A DNA stretch of 64,000 nucleotides from VRUE01 sp963837695 (GCA_963837695.1 CAWINZ010000005.1:434001-498000); one strand, 5' to 3'; counted from the stretch's first letter, positions 8,171 to 17,565 are shown. Notes: generated by a model from the letters alone, not told the origin. Translations and numbers: made by a program.

Positions 8171-8662
8171 CTACTCCTCGCCGCGCGCCTCCCGCAGCCG
8201 CTGTAGGTCGAGTAGATCCTCAGGTCGTCCGGCGTGCTCCTTGAGAGCGACAAGTCCATCGTAGCTGACCACTCTTACCTTGAGGGTCTCGATCTCAACC
8301 TCTATCGCGGCCGGAGACAGCTTCTCCCACAGGGCATCCTCGCCGATCCACTGCATGATGTCGAAGCGCCCAAGACGCGTCCGCAAAACCCAGTTGCCTC
8401 CGAGCGCGAGCGCTTCCGGATCCACCGGGTCTGGAAGCTCCTCGTCCTTGAACTCCTCCGCACCCTCAATTTGAGCATCGAGCATTTCGAGCACCCGAGC
8501 GAGCTTCTCGAGGTTTCGGGAATCGGGCGCGGGAACAATGTCGACATCCTTCGTCGCTCTGACATAGCCGTGGACACCGACCGCTACCCCACCGATGATC
8601 AGAAACTCGACACCTTCGCGAGCAAGAACCTCGAGGATCCCTCGAATATCGAGGTCAGGCAC
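8171..8662 (-). CDS. Nucleotidyltransferase-fold protein (DUF6036/AbiEii-like), possible toxin-antitoxin component
   Basis: 163-residue protein with an N-terminal nucleotidyltransferase signature GGVAVGVHGYVRATKDVDI (residues about 24-42: the GG loop followed by the T-K-D-x-D acidic pair). The C-terminal KVRVVSYDGLVALKEHAGRPEDLLDLQRL is typical of nucleotidyltransferase-like proteins of the AbiEii/DUF6036 group. The start is a GTG at 8662 that overlaps the stop of an upstream 59-residue gene by 8 nt, implying translational coupling. The pairing suggests a toxin-antitoxin-like function, but the direction (which is toxic) and the substrate are unknown. Confidence 0.75.
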   Translation of the reverse strand: MPDLDIRGILEVLAREGVEFLIIGGVAVGVHGYVRATKDVDIVPAPDSRNLEKLARVLEMLDAQIEGAEEFKDEELPDPVDPEALALGGNWVLRTRLGRFDIMQWIGEDALWEKLSPAAIEVEIETLKVRVVSYDGLVALKEHAGRPEDLLDLQRLREARGEE

Positions 8663-8834
8663 TGCGCTGACGACGCCCGGTTTCGGCTAGCTGGGCTATG
8701 ACCCGCGAGAGCTCAAAGACCTGTTCCATTCTCTCGGCCGGCGTGAGCTCAACGTATTCGCGGCGCAGGATGGCGCGCTCCACCGCCCCATCCGGCGTCC
8801 AATTTCCGGTTCGCTTCCTGACCTTCACCCTCAT
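8655..8834 (-). CDS. Small protein (59 aa) coupled to the nucleotidyltransferase gene
   Basis: ATG at 8834 to TGA at 8655. It begins MRVKVRKRTGNW, continues ILRREYVELTPAERMEQVFE and ends GRRQRSA. It is basic at both ends with an amphipathic helical middle. The stop overlaps the GTG start of the downstream nucleotidyltransferase. Size, coupling and order resemble the small partner of a two-gene toxin-antitoxin unit. No domain was recognised; the P-A-E-R-M helix resembles pieces found next to nucleotidyltransferase genes in other genomes, but this is weak. Absence of any other gene in 8663-8870 supports it being real. Confidence 0.6.
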   Translation of the reverse strand: MRVKVRKRTGNWTPDGAVERAILRREYVELTPAERMEQVFELSRVIAQLAETGRRQRSA

Positions 8835-8870
8835 TACGGTACAAGGACGCTCGGAAAGCGAGTCTGGCCG

Positions 8871-10211
8871 CTAGCTGAGCACGACGCGCGTGTTGTGGCG
8901 TGGGGTCTCGGTGATTGCGCGCCTGAAGATTCGTTCGGGCTTCGGGTCGGCGGGGCGGATCTGGTGGCGTTTGACCAGCTCCTTGAGGACAACCGCCATC
9001 TCGAACTGGGCGAAGGAGGCGCCTAGGCAGCGGCGGACGCCGCCGCCGAAGGGGATCCAGGTGTAGGTGCCGGGTGGGTTGTCGAGAAAGCGCTCCGGCC
9101 TGAAGGCGTCCGGCTCGGGATAGATCTCGGGATTGCGGTGGACGAGGTAGACGGACGGGGTGACCGAGACGCCGGCCGGCAGCTCGTAGCCACCGATCTC
9201 GACCGGCTCGGTGAGGCGGCGGATGACGATCGAGATCACCGGGCGCAGGCGCAGCGTCTCCTGGATCGTCGCCGTCAAGTAGTCCTCCGACCCCGCCTCG
9301 ACCTCGCCGCGCAGGCGCTCGAGCTTCTCCGGGTGGCGGCTCAAGCGCTCCACCGCCCAGGCGAGTGAGGTCGCCGTCGTCTCGTGCCCGGCGACGAGCA
9401 GGGTGAGCAGCTCGTCGCGCATCTCCTCGTCGCGCATCGGGCTGCCGTCCTCGTGGCGAGCGCCGACAAGCAGCGAGAGGATGTCCTCGCGCTGCTCGAG
9501 GTCGCCGGCACGGCGACGTTCGCCGATCTCGCGGTGGATGAGGCGATCGACCCGCTCGATCCGCCGCCGAAAAGCGCGCAGGCTGCGGACCCGGTCCGGG
9601 CCGACCAGAAGGAGGGGCAGGAGAAGACGCGGGTTGGTGGTGAGGTCGAGGAAGTCGCGCAGGGCTTCGCGCAGCTCGGCCATTCTCTCTCCCTCCCTGA
9701 CCCCGAAAACGGTGCGCAGGATGATGTCGAGGGTGATCGCCTGCATCCGCGGCCGCAACTCGTACGGGGTGCCGGTGGGCCAGGTCGCGATCTCGGCGGA
9801 GGCGATCTCGGCCATCGTCTCGCCGTAGGCCTGCATGCGCTCGCCGTGGAAGGGCGGCAGCAATAGGCGGCGCTGACTGATGTGAGGCTTCTCGTCGAGG
9901 ACGAGGATCGAGTTGCGGCCGAGGACCGGAGCGAGGATCTGGTTGCCCTCGCCGGCGTGGAAGACGCGCGGATCGCCGGTGAAGACCTGCTTGACCGCGT
10001 CGGGGTCGGCCAGCATCACCCAGGTCCCCTCGTAGGCGATCTTCAACCTGAAGATGTCGCCATAGCGGTCCTGGCAGGAGAACAGCATCCGCCGCGCCTG
10101 CCGCGACCAGATCGCCGTCTGGACCGGGCGCGGCAGCGGTGGACCGGGTGGAAGGCGTCGCTCCGCCGGCCGGGTGACAGCCTGGGGAGCCGTTGTCGTC
10201 GCTGCCTCCAT
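8871..10211 (-). CDS. Cytochrome P450
   Basis: Haem monooxygenase of 446 residues. It has the oxygen-activating I-helix AGHETT (274-279), the K-helix ETLR (318-321), PERF (about 372-375) and the haem-binding loop FGGGVRRCLG (388-397) with Cys395 as iron ligand. The Pro-rich start LPPGPPLPRP and overall layout resemble the CYP110/CYP4-like bacterial group acting on hydrophobic substrates. No transmembrane anchor is obvious. Its redox partner is not nearby. It is divergent from an esterase gene across 117 nt. The substrate cannot be told from sequence. Confidence 0.94.
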   Translation of the reverse strand: MEAATTTAPQAVTRPAERRLPPGPPLPRPVQTAIWSRQARRMLFSCQDRYGDIFRLKIAYEGTWVMLADPDAVKQVFTGDPRVFHAGEGNQILAPVLGRNSILVLDEKPHISQRRLLLPPFHGERMQAYGETMAEIASAEIATWPTGTPYELRPRMQAITLDIILRTVFGVREGERMAELREALRDFLDLTTNPRLLLPLLLVGPDRVRSLRAFRRRIERVDRLIHREIGERRRAGDLEQREDILSLLVGARHEDGSPMRDEEMRDELLTLLVAGHETTATSLAWAVERLSRHPEKLERLRGEVEAGSEDYLTATIQETLRLRPVISIVIRRLTEPVEIGGYELPAGVSVTPSVYLVHRNPEIYPEPDAFRPERFLDNPPGTYTWIPFGGGVRRCLGASFAQFEMAVVLKELVKRHQIRPADPKPERIFRRAITETPRHNTRVVLS

Positions 10212-10328
10212 CGCGCCTCTGGGCCGACGGTATACCCGCCGCTATGCCCACCGTGTGAGATCCGTCATTACTTAATCGGAACTCGACATTGCCCAAGGCC
10301 GGAGATTTCGCATAGTCTGCCGCCCGTC

Positions 10329-11387
10329 TTGGCACCTCCACGGCTGCCGCCGCGCATCGAGCACCACATCCTGCGGATCGCCTGCGGGCTGCCCGGTGGC
10401 CTGAACCGGGCGATCTTCGGCGCGCCACCACGGATCGACGGGCAACAGCTGGCAGCGGAGATGCAGGCGCTGCGACGGCTGGCGAACCTGGTCCGAGACG
10501 AGTCGGCATCGGCTTACGGCAAGCTCTCCCCCCAGCAGGGCCGGGCGAGGACACGAGCGGGCGCCGCGGCCGTCGCGGCGCCGCGGCAAGCAGAGCCGAC
10601 CGCGTTCGACATGACGATCCCTGGGCCGCAGGGAACGATCCCCGCGCGGTTCTACGAACCACACGGGATCGGGCTGGAGAACCGGCCGCTGATCGTCTAC
10701 TTCCACGGCGGCGGCTGGACAATCGGCGACCTCGACACCTGCGACAGCGTCTGTCGCTTCCTCGCCCTCAACACGCCGGCCGTGGTGCTCTCGGTGGGTT
10801 ACCGGCTCGCTCCCGAGCACCCCTTCCCGGCAGCGGTCGACGATGCCCGGGCCGCCTACCGCTGGGCGGTGGCAAGCAATGCGCGGCTGGGGGTCGATCC
10901 CACCCGGATCGCTGTCGCCGGCGACAGCGCCGGCGGCAACCTCGCCGCGGCGGTCAGCCTGCTCGGCCGCGAGGAGGACACAAACCCGGCGATGCAGGCG
11001 CTGATCTACCCGGTCACCGACGCGGTTGGCGGCCACAAATCGCGCGAGACATTTGCCAAAGGCTTCCTGCTGGCACGGGCGGACATGGACTGGTTTGAGC
11101 GCCACTACCTGCCCCCCGACGTCGATCGCGCCGACCCCCGCGTCTCGGTGCTCCGCGCCGCCGATCTCTCCGGCCTACCGCCTGCCTACGTCGCCACCGC
11201 CGGCTTCGACCCCCTGCGAGACGAGGGCGAGGCCTACGCGGCGCGGATGCAGGAGGCCGGGGTCGAGGTCACCCTTCGCCGCCACCCGGGGCTGATCCAC
11301 GGCTTCGCCAACATGACGGCGATCAGCCGCACCGCCAACGCCGCGATGCTCGAGCTGGCAGGGGCGATTCGCACGGGTCTGGCCTGA
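10329..11387 (+). CDS. Alpha/beta hydrolase, hormone-sensitive lipase (HSL) family
   Basis: Esterase or lipase of the HSL family. The oxyanion motif FHGGGWTIGD, the nucleophile elbow GDSAGGNLAA, the acid in FDPLRDEGEAY and the histidine in HPGLIHGF are all present in order. The open frame extends far upstream across the P450 gene, so the true start is uncertain; I place it at a TTG at 10329, just before LAPPRLPPRIEHHIL. The next in-frame ATG (10461) would trim an N-terminal cap helix. It is convergent with the ABC permease, 3 nt away. Confidence 0.85.
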   Translation: MAPPRLPPRIEHHILRIACGLPGGLNRAIFGAPPRIDGQQLAAEMQALRRLANLVRDESASAYGKLSPQQGRARTRAGAAAVAAPRQAEPTAFDMTIPGPQGTIPARFYEPHGIGLENRPLIVYFHGGGWTIGDLDTCDSVCRFLALNTPAVVLSVGYRLAPEHPFPAAVDDARAAYRWAVASNARLGVDPTRIAVAGDSAGGNLAAAVSLLGREEDTNPAMQALIYPVTDAVGGHKSRETFAKGFLLARADMDWFERHYLPPDVDRADPRVSVLRAADLSGLPPAYVATAGFDPLRDEGEAYAARMQEAGVEVTLRRHPGLIHGFANMTAISRTANAAMLELAGAIRTGLA

Positions 11388-11390
11388 CGC

Positions 11391-13943
11391 CTACTCGTAT
11401 TGGAGCGAATCCAACACGTCCAACCGCGAGGCGCGGCGGGCGGGCGCGATTGCGGCGAGCACACCGGCGAGGGCGGCAAGAACGAGCAGCACGATCAGCG
11501 ACCCGATCGGGTAGGAGAGCGTGAAGCCTTCGTCTTTCAAGGGCTGAGAGATCAGCGCCGCGAAGATCACGCCGAGCACCATCCCGAGGATCGCCCCGAT
11601 CAGCGCCGTGATCACGGCCTCGTAGCGAATCATCGTCCGCACCTGGCGCCGCGACATGCCGATCGCCCGCAGCATGCCCAGCTCGCGGGTCCGTTCGTGG
11701 ATCGAGAGCGCCAGGGTGTTGGCGATCCCGAACAGGGAGATGACGACCGCCAGCAGCAGCAGCGCGTAGAACAGGTTGACGAGCTGATCGACCTGTTCTT
11801 CGCGGGTTTCCTTCAGTTCCTGCTGGTTCAACACTTCGGCGGTCGGGAAGGCGTGTTCGGCTCCGGAGGTGAGAGCCGCCTGGACTTCAGCGGCGCTCGC
11901 GCCCGGTTCCACGATGACGAAATCAACCGTGTCCTGAGTTTGGTCGAAGGCGCGGGTCATCACCGCCTGGGTGATGACGACGCTGCCGAAGACTCCGGCC
12001 TTCGAGTCGAACACTCCCGCGACGCGGAAGGCCGGCTTCGCACCGGTCTGACTCAGCAGGCGAAAGCTGTCGCCGACTTCGAGACCGTGATCGGAGGCGA
12101 ACGAGTCCAAGACCACCGCTTCGCCGGCGCCCAGGTTGCGCACCGTCGCGGGCCCGCCCTTCTTCCAATCGATCGAGACCGCGTCGCCGATGTCCGGACT
12201 GGCAGCGGTGATTTTCGCCTTGGATCCCGCTCCGAGCAGCTTCGCTTCGGTCGCCCGGATCGTGGCCACGTGGCTCACTCCCGGAACCTTCCGCGCCAGC
12301 GTCGCGGCGCCAGCCGGGATCGACGAGAACCCATCCGTGTTCTGCACCACCAGACCGCCCTCGAAGTTTTCGTCGATGACCTGGGCGACGGAGCTCTTCA
12401 GGCCGGCGGCGAAGACGGTGACGAAGGTGACCAGAGCGAGGCCGATCATCAGCGCCGCCGCGGTGACGGCGGTACGGCTCGGATTGCGTTGGGAGTTCTC
12501 GCGCGCCAGCCGTCCCGTCAGCCGCCGGATGCGCTCCAGCGGCCAGCCGGCGACCGCGGCCAGCGGCGGCACGAGGCGTGGGCTGAAGAGCGAGACCGCA
12601 AGCACGATGACGACTGCGCCGGCGCCCATCAGGCCGGCGCGGGCACCGGCGCCGCCACTGCCGAACAGGCCGGCGAGCACCATCACCAGGCCGGCGAGGC
12701 CGAGCAGCAGGGCGACTGCCAGGTAGACGAGCCGGCGCCTGCGGCTGCTGGGCGGAGCATAGGCCCGCAGGGCCGCGATCGGAGGCACCCGGGTCGAGCG
12801 CAGCGCCGGCACCATCGAGGAGACGGCCGTAACCACGACGCCGACGAGCAGGGCGACGACGACGGTCCGCGACTCCATCACCAGGCTCGTCGTCGGCAGG
12901 TCGATTCCGAATGCCTGGAGGAGCGCGTTCAACAGCAGCGCCATGACATAACCGCCGCCGATCCCGATCAACGCCCCCAGCAGCCCGATCGCGAGCGCCT
13001 CGATCAGGACCGAGATGAGGATTTGGGGCCGGGACGCACCCAGGGTCCGCAGGAGGCCGAACTCGGTCACGCGCTGGGCCACCGTGATCGAGAAGGTGTT
13101 GAAGATCAGGAAGGCGCCGACGAAGACCGCGACGAAGCCGAAGACCAGCAGGATCGTGCGCAAAAAGCCGAGGCTTTCCTGGATTTCTTCCGAGCCGCGG
13201 TCGGCGCTTTCCTTCGCCGTCTCGACCCGCGCCGAACCGGGCATGACCCGCTCGATCCGCCGCTTGAGAGCCGCCGCCGAGACGCCGTCCTTGGCCGCAA
13301 CGGAGATCTGATCGAAGCGGCCGCGCTTGTGGGTGACCAGCTGCGCCTCGGGCAGGGTGAGCTTGGCAATGCTGGCGCCGCCGAAGGAGGCGTTGCCGCC
13401 GAGCTTGGTGATGCCGACCAGGCGGTAGGACTTGGCGCTGGCCTGGCCGACGATGCGCATCTGTTCGCCCAGCTTCAGGCCGGAGCTTTCAGCGGCGGCC
13501 GCGTCGATCGACGTTTCCGTCGGCCCACGTGGCGCGTGCCCTTCGACATAGGTCAGCGACTCCAGCCCGTTGGGCAAATTCGAGGAGATGAACTTGGGGG
13601 CGAATTTCGTCCCGATCGCGTCTCCCTTGGCGTCGAAGAAGCCGCCGGGGGTGAAGATCGACCCCGCCGCGAGCTTCACGCCCGCCGTCCGCTGCACCTT
13701 CGGCAGCAGCGAGGCGCTGATCGTCGGCACTTCGTTGTTTTCCTGTTTGACCGGGTTCTTCGCCGTGACGACGACGCTGGTCCCCTTCAGCGACTCGTTG
13801 AAGATTTCGTCGAAGGCGGCGAAGATCGTGTCCGTGAGGATGTAGGAGCCGGCTACGAAGGCGACGCCGATCACGACGGCGAAGGTCGTTCCAAGCGCTC
13901 GCACCCTGCGCGCCCAGAGACTCTTGACGGCGAGCCCGGTCAC
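11391..13943 (-). CDS. ABC transporter permease, MacB/FtsX family (two FtsX modules)
   Basis: 850-residue permease of the type that works as a mechanotransmitter or lipoprotein/antibiotic exporter rather than a classical importer. An N-terminal transmembrane helix (VVIGVAFVAGSYIL) is followed by a large extracytoplasmic domain, an FtsX helix block (RTILLVFGFVAVFVGAFLIFN onward), a second large external domain and a C-terminal FtsX block containing LSIHERTRELGMLRAIGMSRRQVR. This duplicated layout is common in actinobacteria. It lies 9 nt downstream of its ATPase gene. The cargo is unknown. Confidence 0.9.
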   Translation of the reverse strand: MTGLAVKSLWARRVRALGTTFAVVIGVAFVAGSYILTDTIFAAFDEIFNESLKGTSVVVTAKNPVKQENNEVPTISASLLPKVQRTAGVKLAAGSIFTPGGFFDAKGDAIGTKFAPKFISSNLPNGLESLTYVEGHAPRGPTETSIDAAAAESSGLKLGEQMRIVGQASAKSYRLVGITKLGGNASFGGASIAKLTLPEAQLVTHKRGRFDQISVAAKDGVSAAALKRRIERVMPGSARVETAKESADRGSEEIQESLGFLRTILLVFGFVAVFVGAFLIFNTFSITVAQRVTEFGLLRTLGASRPQILISVLIEALAIGLLGALIGIGGGYVMALLLNALLQAFGIDLPTTSLVMESRTVVVALLVGVVVTAVSSMVPALRSTRVPPIAALRAYAPPSSRRRRLVYLAVALLLGLAGLVMVLAGLFGSGGAGARAGLMGAGAVVIVLAVSLFSPRLVPPLAAVAGWPLERIRRLTGRLARENSQRNPSRTAVTAAALMIGLALVTFVTVFAAGLKSSVAQVIDENFEGGLVVQNTDGFSSIPAGAATLARKVPGVSHVATIRATEAKLLGAGSKAKITAASPDIGDAVSIDWKKGGPATVRNLGAGEAVVLDSFASDHGLEVGDSFRLLSQTGAKPAFRVAGVFDSKAGVFGSVVITQAVMTRAFDQTQDTVDFVIVEPGASAAEVQAALTSGAEHAFPTAEVLNQQELKETREEQVDQLVNLFYALLLLAVVISLFGIANTLALSIHERTRELGMLRAIGMSRRQVRTMIRYEAVITALIGAILGMVLGVIFAALISQPLKDEGFTLSYPIGSLIVLLVLAALAGVLAAIAPARRASRLDVLDSLQYE

Positions 13944-13952
13944 AGGCGCCCG

Positions 13953-14693
13953 CTAATCGATCGTCTTCATCAGCTCGATCACATCGTCGGCGGAGCCGGG
14001 GGCATCGTCGTGGACGATGCGGCCGTCGCGCAGCGTGATCAGACGATCGGCGTGCGCTGCCGCGGCGGGATCGTGGGTGACCATGATCACCGTCTGCCCA
14101 AACTCGTCGACCGCCTGGCGCAGCAGCCCCAGCACCTCCGCGCTCGCTTTCGAATCGAGGTTTCCGGTCGGCTCGTCGGCGAAGACGACGGCCGGTTTGG
14201 AGACCAGCGCACGGGCGACGGCGACCCGCTGTTGCTGCCCGCCCGAGAGCTCGGAGGGCCGGTGGGTGCGGCGGTCCCCGAGGCCGACGGTGCCGATCAG
14301 TCGCTCGAGCCACTCGGCGTCCGGCTTGCGTCCGGCGATCGAGAGAGGCAGCACCAGGTTCTCCTCGGCGGTGAGGACCGGCAGCAGGTTGAAGAACTGG
14401 AAGACGAAGCCGAGCTTGTCGCGGCGCAGCTTGGTCAGCGCCGCGTCGTCGAGGCCGGTGATCTGCTCGCCGTCGAGCGTGACCATGCCCGAGCTGGGGG
14501 TATCTAGGCCGGCGAGGATGTGCATCAGGGTCGACTTGCCCGAGCCCGACGGGCCCATGATCGCGGTGAAGCGGCCCCGCTCGAAGCCGGTCGAGACGCC
14601 GACCAGCGCGTCCACGGCAGCCTCGCCTGAGCCGTAGCGGCGCGAGATGTCCGTCGCCGTCACCACTTGCCCGTTCTGACTCACAGCGCGCAC
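13953..14693 (-). CDS. ABC transporter ATP-binding protein (MacB/LolD type)
   Basis: ATPase partner of the downstream permease. Walker A GPSGSGKST, signature LSGGQQQRVAVARAL, Walker B VVFADEPTGNLDS and the switch histidine in VTHDPAAAAHADR are intact. The frame is open to 14744, but that would overlap the divergent HAD gene. GTG at 14693 or 14684 (VSQNGQVV) fits better; neither has a strong ribosome-binding site. The N-D-L-S-K-like LDSKAS after Walker B is standard for LolD-like ATPases. Confidence 0.92.
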   Translation of the reverse strand: MRAVSQNGQVVTATDISRRYGSGEAAVDALVGVSTGFERGRFTAIMGPSGSGKSTLMHILAGLDTPSSGMVTLDGEQITGLDDAALTKLRRDKLGFVFQFFNLLPVLTAEENLVLPLSIAGRKPDAEWLERLIGTVGLGDRRTHRPSELSGGQQQRVAVARALVSKPAVVFADEPTGNLDSKASAEVLGLLRQAVDEFGQTVIMVTHDPAAAAHADRLITLRDGRIVHDDAPGSADDVIELMKTID

Positions 14694-14737
14694 CGTATCG
14701 ACCCTCGTCGTTGGGAGCCCAATAGCCTGGGCGCCGG

Positions 14738-15523
14738 ATGGCACTGGCGGACGAATTCGACGGCTTGCTGGTAGATCTCGATGGAGTCGTCTGGGTCGGG
14801 CGCGAGATGGTGCCTGGAGCTGTCGAGGCGCTGGCTGCGCTGCTCGAGCGCGGCAAGGAGATCGTCTTCGTCACCAACAACTCCGTGAAGCAGCCCGCCG
14901 CCTACGCAGCTCGGCTGCGCGACGCCGGCATCGACATCCCCGACGATCGGGTCCTGACCGGAGGTGCGGCGACCGCGCGGCTGGCCGCCGAGCGGGTTGG
15001 GCTCGGCGGAACCGCCTTTGTGATCGGCGCGCCGGGCTTCAAGGAGACGGTCGCGGCGGCCGGGCTGAAACTGCTCGACGGCGAAGCCGGCCGATCCGCC
15101 GACGCGGTTGTGGTCTCCGCCCACCGCGAGTTCGACTACGCCGAACTGCTTACCGCAACCCGGGCCCTGCAGGCCGGCGCGGCGCTGTTCGGGACCAGCC
15201 GCGATCCAACCCTGCCGATGCCGGACGGCGACTGGCCGGGCACGGGGGCGACCCTCGCGGCGGTCGAGACCGCCTCTGGGAAACGTGCCGAGACCGCCGG
15301 CAAGCCCGAGCCCTATCTCTTCGACCAAGCCCGAGCGCTGATTCCGAAGGCCGATCGGGTGGCGATCGTCGGCGACCGGATCGCGTCCGATATCGAGGGG
15401 GGCCGGCGGGCCGGGCTGATAACCGTGCTCGTCCTCACCGGCGCCGATACGCGTGCCGAGGCCGAAGCCGCAGCGCCGCCGCCCGACCACGTGATCGACG
15501 ACTTACCCGCGTTACTCAGATGA
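14738..15523 (+). CDS. HAD-superfamily hydrolase, NagD/p-nitrophenylphosphatase-like (IIA)
   Basis: Phosphatase of 261 residues. HAD motif I is DGLLVDLDGVVWVG (the D-x-D nucleophile pair near residue 11), motif II is FVTNNS, and the C-terminal VAIVGDRIASDIEGGRRAGL supplies motif IV. The C2-type cap between them matches the NagD/pyridoxal-phosphatase group. It probably acts on small phosphorylated metabolites. It overlaps the MFS gene start by 4 nt, so the two are co-transcribed. It is divergent from the ABC ATPase with almost no intergenic space. Confidence 0.88.
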   Translation: MALADEFDGLLVDLDGVVWVGREMVPGAVEALAALLERGKEIVFVTNNSVKQPAAYAARLRDAGIDIPDDRVLTGGAATARLAAERVGLGGTAFVIGAPGFKETVAAAGLKLLDGEAGRSADAVVVSAHREFDYAELLTATRALQAGAALFGTSRDPTLPMPDGDWPGTGATLAAVETASGKRAETAGKPEPYLFDQARALIPKADRVAIVGDRIASDIEGGRRAGLITVLVLTGADTRAEAEAAAPPPDHVIDDLPALLR

Positions 15524-16698
15524 GGGTGAGCACGGGCTCGCCGGTCGCGCGACCGGGCACCGCGTTCGCCGGCGTCTTCGCCGTCACCTTCTCCGGGCTG
15601 GTCGCGGTGGGCGCCGTGCTGCCTGTCCTGCCCCGCTACGTGCACGGCCCGCTCGACGGCGGCAACATCGCCGTTGGCGTGGTGATCGGCTCATACGCGA
15701 TCACCGGCCTCCTCCTGCGCCCGCTCGCCGGCCGGCTCGCGGACCGGCGGGGTCGCAAGCCCGCGGTGCTGCTCGGCTCGGTTCTCGTCGCCATCGCCGG
15801 CTTCCTCTATCTCCTCCCGCTTGGAGTGGCCGGCCTGATCGGGACCCGCCTGATCCTGGGCGCCGGCGAGGGCACGGTCTTCACCGCCGGCTCAGCCTGG
15901 ATCGTCGATATCGCCCCGCCCGAGCGCCGTGGCCGGGTGATCGGCCTCTACGGCCTCGCGGTCTGGTCGGGCCTCAGCATCGGACCGCTCGTGGGCGAGC
16001 TGCTCCTCCATGCCTCCGGCTACAGCGCGGTCTGGCTCTTCGCCGGGGCCGCACCTCTGGTCGGCGCGCTGATCGCGCTACGACTGCCGGACCCCTTCCA
16101 CCCCAAGCCGGCCGAGGACGAACACCACCCGCTGATCGCCCGCGAGGCGGTAAGGCCGGGGACCGCGCTGGCCCTCGGCTCGCTCGGCTACGCGACCGTC
16201 GCCTCCTTCGTCGTCCTCCACCTCGACCAGCGAGGCGTCGGCCACGGGGCGGTCGTCTTCGGCGTGTTCGCGACGATGGTCGTCCTCACCCGCCTGGTCG
16301 GCGGCGACCTTCCGGATCGCATCGGCCCACTGCGGGTGGCGATGGCGGCAGCCTTCGTCGAGGCGATCGGACTGGTGACGATAGGCATTGCCCACAGCCT
16401 CGCCATCGCGATCGTCGGCGCGATGGCGATGGGGGCAGCCTTCTCCCTGCTCTATCCCTCCTTGTCGCTGATCGTCGTCGACCGCGTGCCGGAGACCCGG
16501 CGCGGCGCGGCCCTCGGCACCTTCACCGCCTTCTTCGACGCCGGCATCGGCTTCGGTGCACCCCTTGCCGGAGTGGCGGCTGCGCTCACCGACTACGAGG
16601 GCGCCTTCCTCTTCTCGGCCGTGATCGCGCTCGTCTCGATGGCGACGATCGCCTTCGCGGTCTCCGGCCCCAGTCGCCTTGCACGTTTGGTCACTTGA
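15520..16698 (+). CDS. Major facilitator superfamily transporter
   Basis: 392-residue MFS permease with 12 predicted hydrophobic helices. The loop 2-3 signature RPLAGRLADRRGRKPAVLLG near residue 67 is the classic MFS motif A, and ILGAGEGTVFTAGSAW follows in helix 4. The drug:H+ antiporter-1 or sugar-efflux branch looks closest, but the substrate cannot be assigned. The start overlaps the HAD stop (ATGA). The gene ends at a compact C5-TTATA-G5 hairpin. Confidence 0.88.
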   Translation: MRVSTGSPVARPGTAFAGVFAVTFSGLVAVGAVLPVLPRYVHGPLDGGNIAVGVVIGSYAITGLLLRPLAGRLADRRGRKPAVLLGSVLVAIAGFLYLLPLGVAGLIGTRLILGAGEGTVFTAGSAWIVDIAPPERRGRVIGLYGLAVWSGLSIGPLVGELLLHASGYSAVWLFAGAAPLVGALIALRLPDPFHPKPAEDEHHPLIAREAVRPGTALALGSLGYATVASFVVLHLDQRGVGHGAVVFGVFATMVVLTRLVGGDLPDRIGPLRVAMAAAFVEAIGLVTIGIAHSLAIAIVGAMAMGAAFSLLYPSLSLIVVDRVPETRRGAALGTFTAFFDAGIGFGAPLAGVAAALTDYEGAFLFSAVIALVSMATIAFAVSGPSRLARLVT

Positions 16699-16726
16699 CC
16701 CCCTTATAGGGGGTACAAACGACCAA
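16687..16726. terminator. Stem-loop between convergent MFS and thioesterase genes
   Basis: Inner stem CCCCC-TTATA-GGGGG (16699-16713), with outer TTGGTC (16687-16692) pairing with GACCAA (16721-16726). It overlaps the MFS stop codon (16696-16698) and lies before the convergent thioesterase stop. It has no long T-tract, so a bidirectional terminator is only likely. Confidence 0.5.
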
Positions 16727-16737
16727 GATCGCGCCGA

Positions 16738-17532
16738 TCAGGGGCGTTCGGCGATCAGTAGCGCCTGGGCGGCGCGGCCGATGCGCCCGCGTTCGTCGGA
16801 GAGGACCGACTCGGCGGTGCCGATTCCCTGCGATTGCGGGATCGTGACGGCGTCGACGCAGACCCACTCGCCCTCGGGCATCCGCTCGAGGTGGACGCTG
16901 AGGTCGACGTTGATGAAGAGGAAGCGACGCCAGTCGAGCACGGCGCTGATCCCGTTGCCGACGTCGGCGGCGACCAGCGTCCGCTGCAGCGGCGAGGGCT
17001 CCTCACCGGCGACCAACTGGCAGCCCATCCGCATCCAGACCGTCGCCGGCCCCGGCTCCAAAAAGCCACCGCCAACCGACCGCCACTCCATCGCCGTGTG
17101 GTAGCCGACCGACTGCCCGGTTTCGAAGAACTCGGGCACGTCCCCCTCCTCCGGCCCCGGCGGCGGCGCGGGCGTCGGCGCCACCCCGTCGGGGATCTCC
17201 AGCTCACTGGTCCGAATCCGCCAGGCCCGAGCCTTGACCAGCTCCCCCGCCTCGCCGGAGAGCGTTGCCTCGATCATCTGCACGCTACGCCCCGGCCGCA
17301 CCAGCTCAGCCTCGACCCGAACCGGCCCGATAGGCACCGGCCGCAAAATCTCAAAGGTCACCCGAGCAACCTGAAATCCCTCACCACCCTCGACCCGCTC
17401 AATCTCACGCCCAAGCAAAGCTGACGGGGGCCCGGCATGTTGGGCACCTGGGTCCCACGGGCCCCGGGTCAACTCAGAAGCAATGAACCCCCCGACGTCA
17501 TCTCGCTCGTAGAAAGCCTCAGTCACGGTCAC
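16738..17532 (-). CDS. Acyl-CoA thioesterase family protein (double hot-dog, TesB-like)
   Basis: 264-residue protein of the actinobacterial thioesterase type. The N-terminal hot dog contains TRGPWDPGAQHAGPPSALL (conserved H-G-G/P substrate entry) and RVTFEILRPVPIGPVRVEAE; the C-terminal hot dog carries ADVGNGISAVLDWRRFLFIN and VDLSVHLERMPEGEWV. It probably hydrolyses acyl-CoA or a similar thioester in lipid turnover. It starts at an ATG at 17532. Its upstream region holds the large palindrome 17566-17693. Confidence 0.82.
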   Translation of the reverse strand: MTVTEAFYERDDVGGFIASELTRGPWDPGAQHAGPPSALLGREIERVEGGEGFQVARVTFEILRPVPIGPVRVEAELVRPGRSVQMIEATLSGEAGELVKARAWRIRTSELEIPDGVAPTPAPPPGPEEGDVPEFFETGQSVGYHTAMEWRSVGGGFLEPGPATVWMRMGCQLVAGEEPSPLQRTLVAADVGNGISAVLDWRRFLFINVDLSVHLERMPEGEWVCVDAVTIPQSQGIGTAESVLSDERGRIGRAAQALLIAERP

Positions 17533-17565
17533 CGGCGCCGCATCCTATGAACCGCTCGGCGAAGC

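Noticed and set aside
11400..14507. A 1035-residue open frame on the plus strand opposite the ABC permease and ATPase
   Set aside because: It is antisense to two intact genes, highly polar (Arg, Asp, Glu, Gln, Gly) with no domain, as expected for a mirror frame in GC-rich codons.
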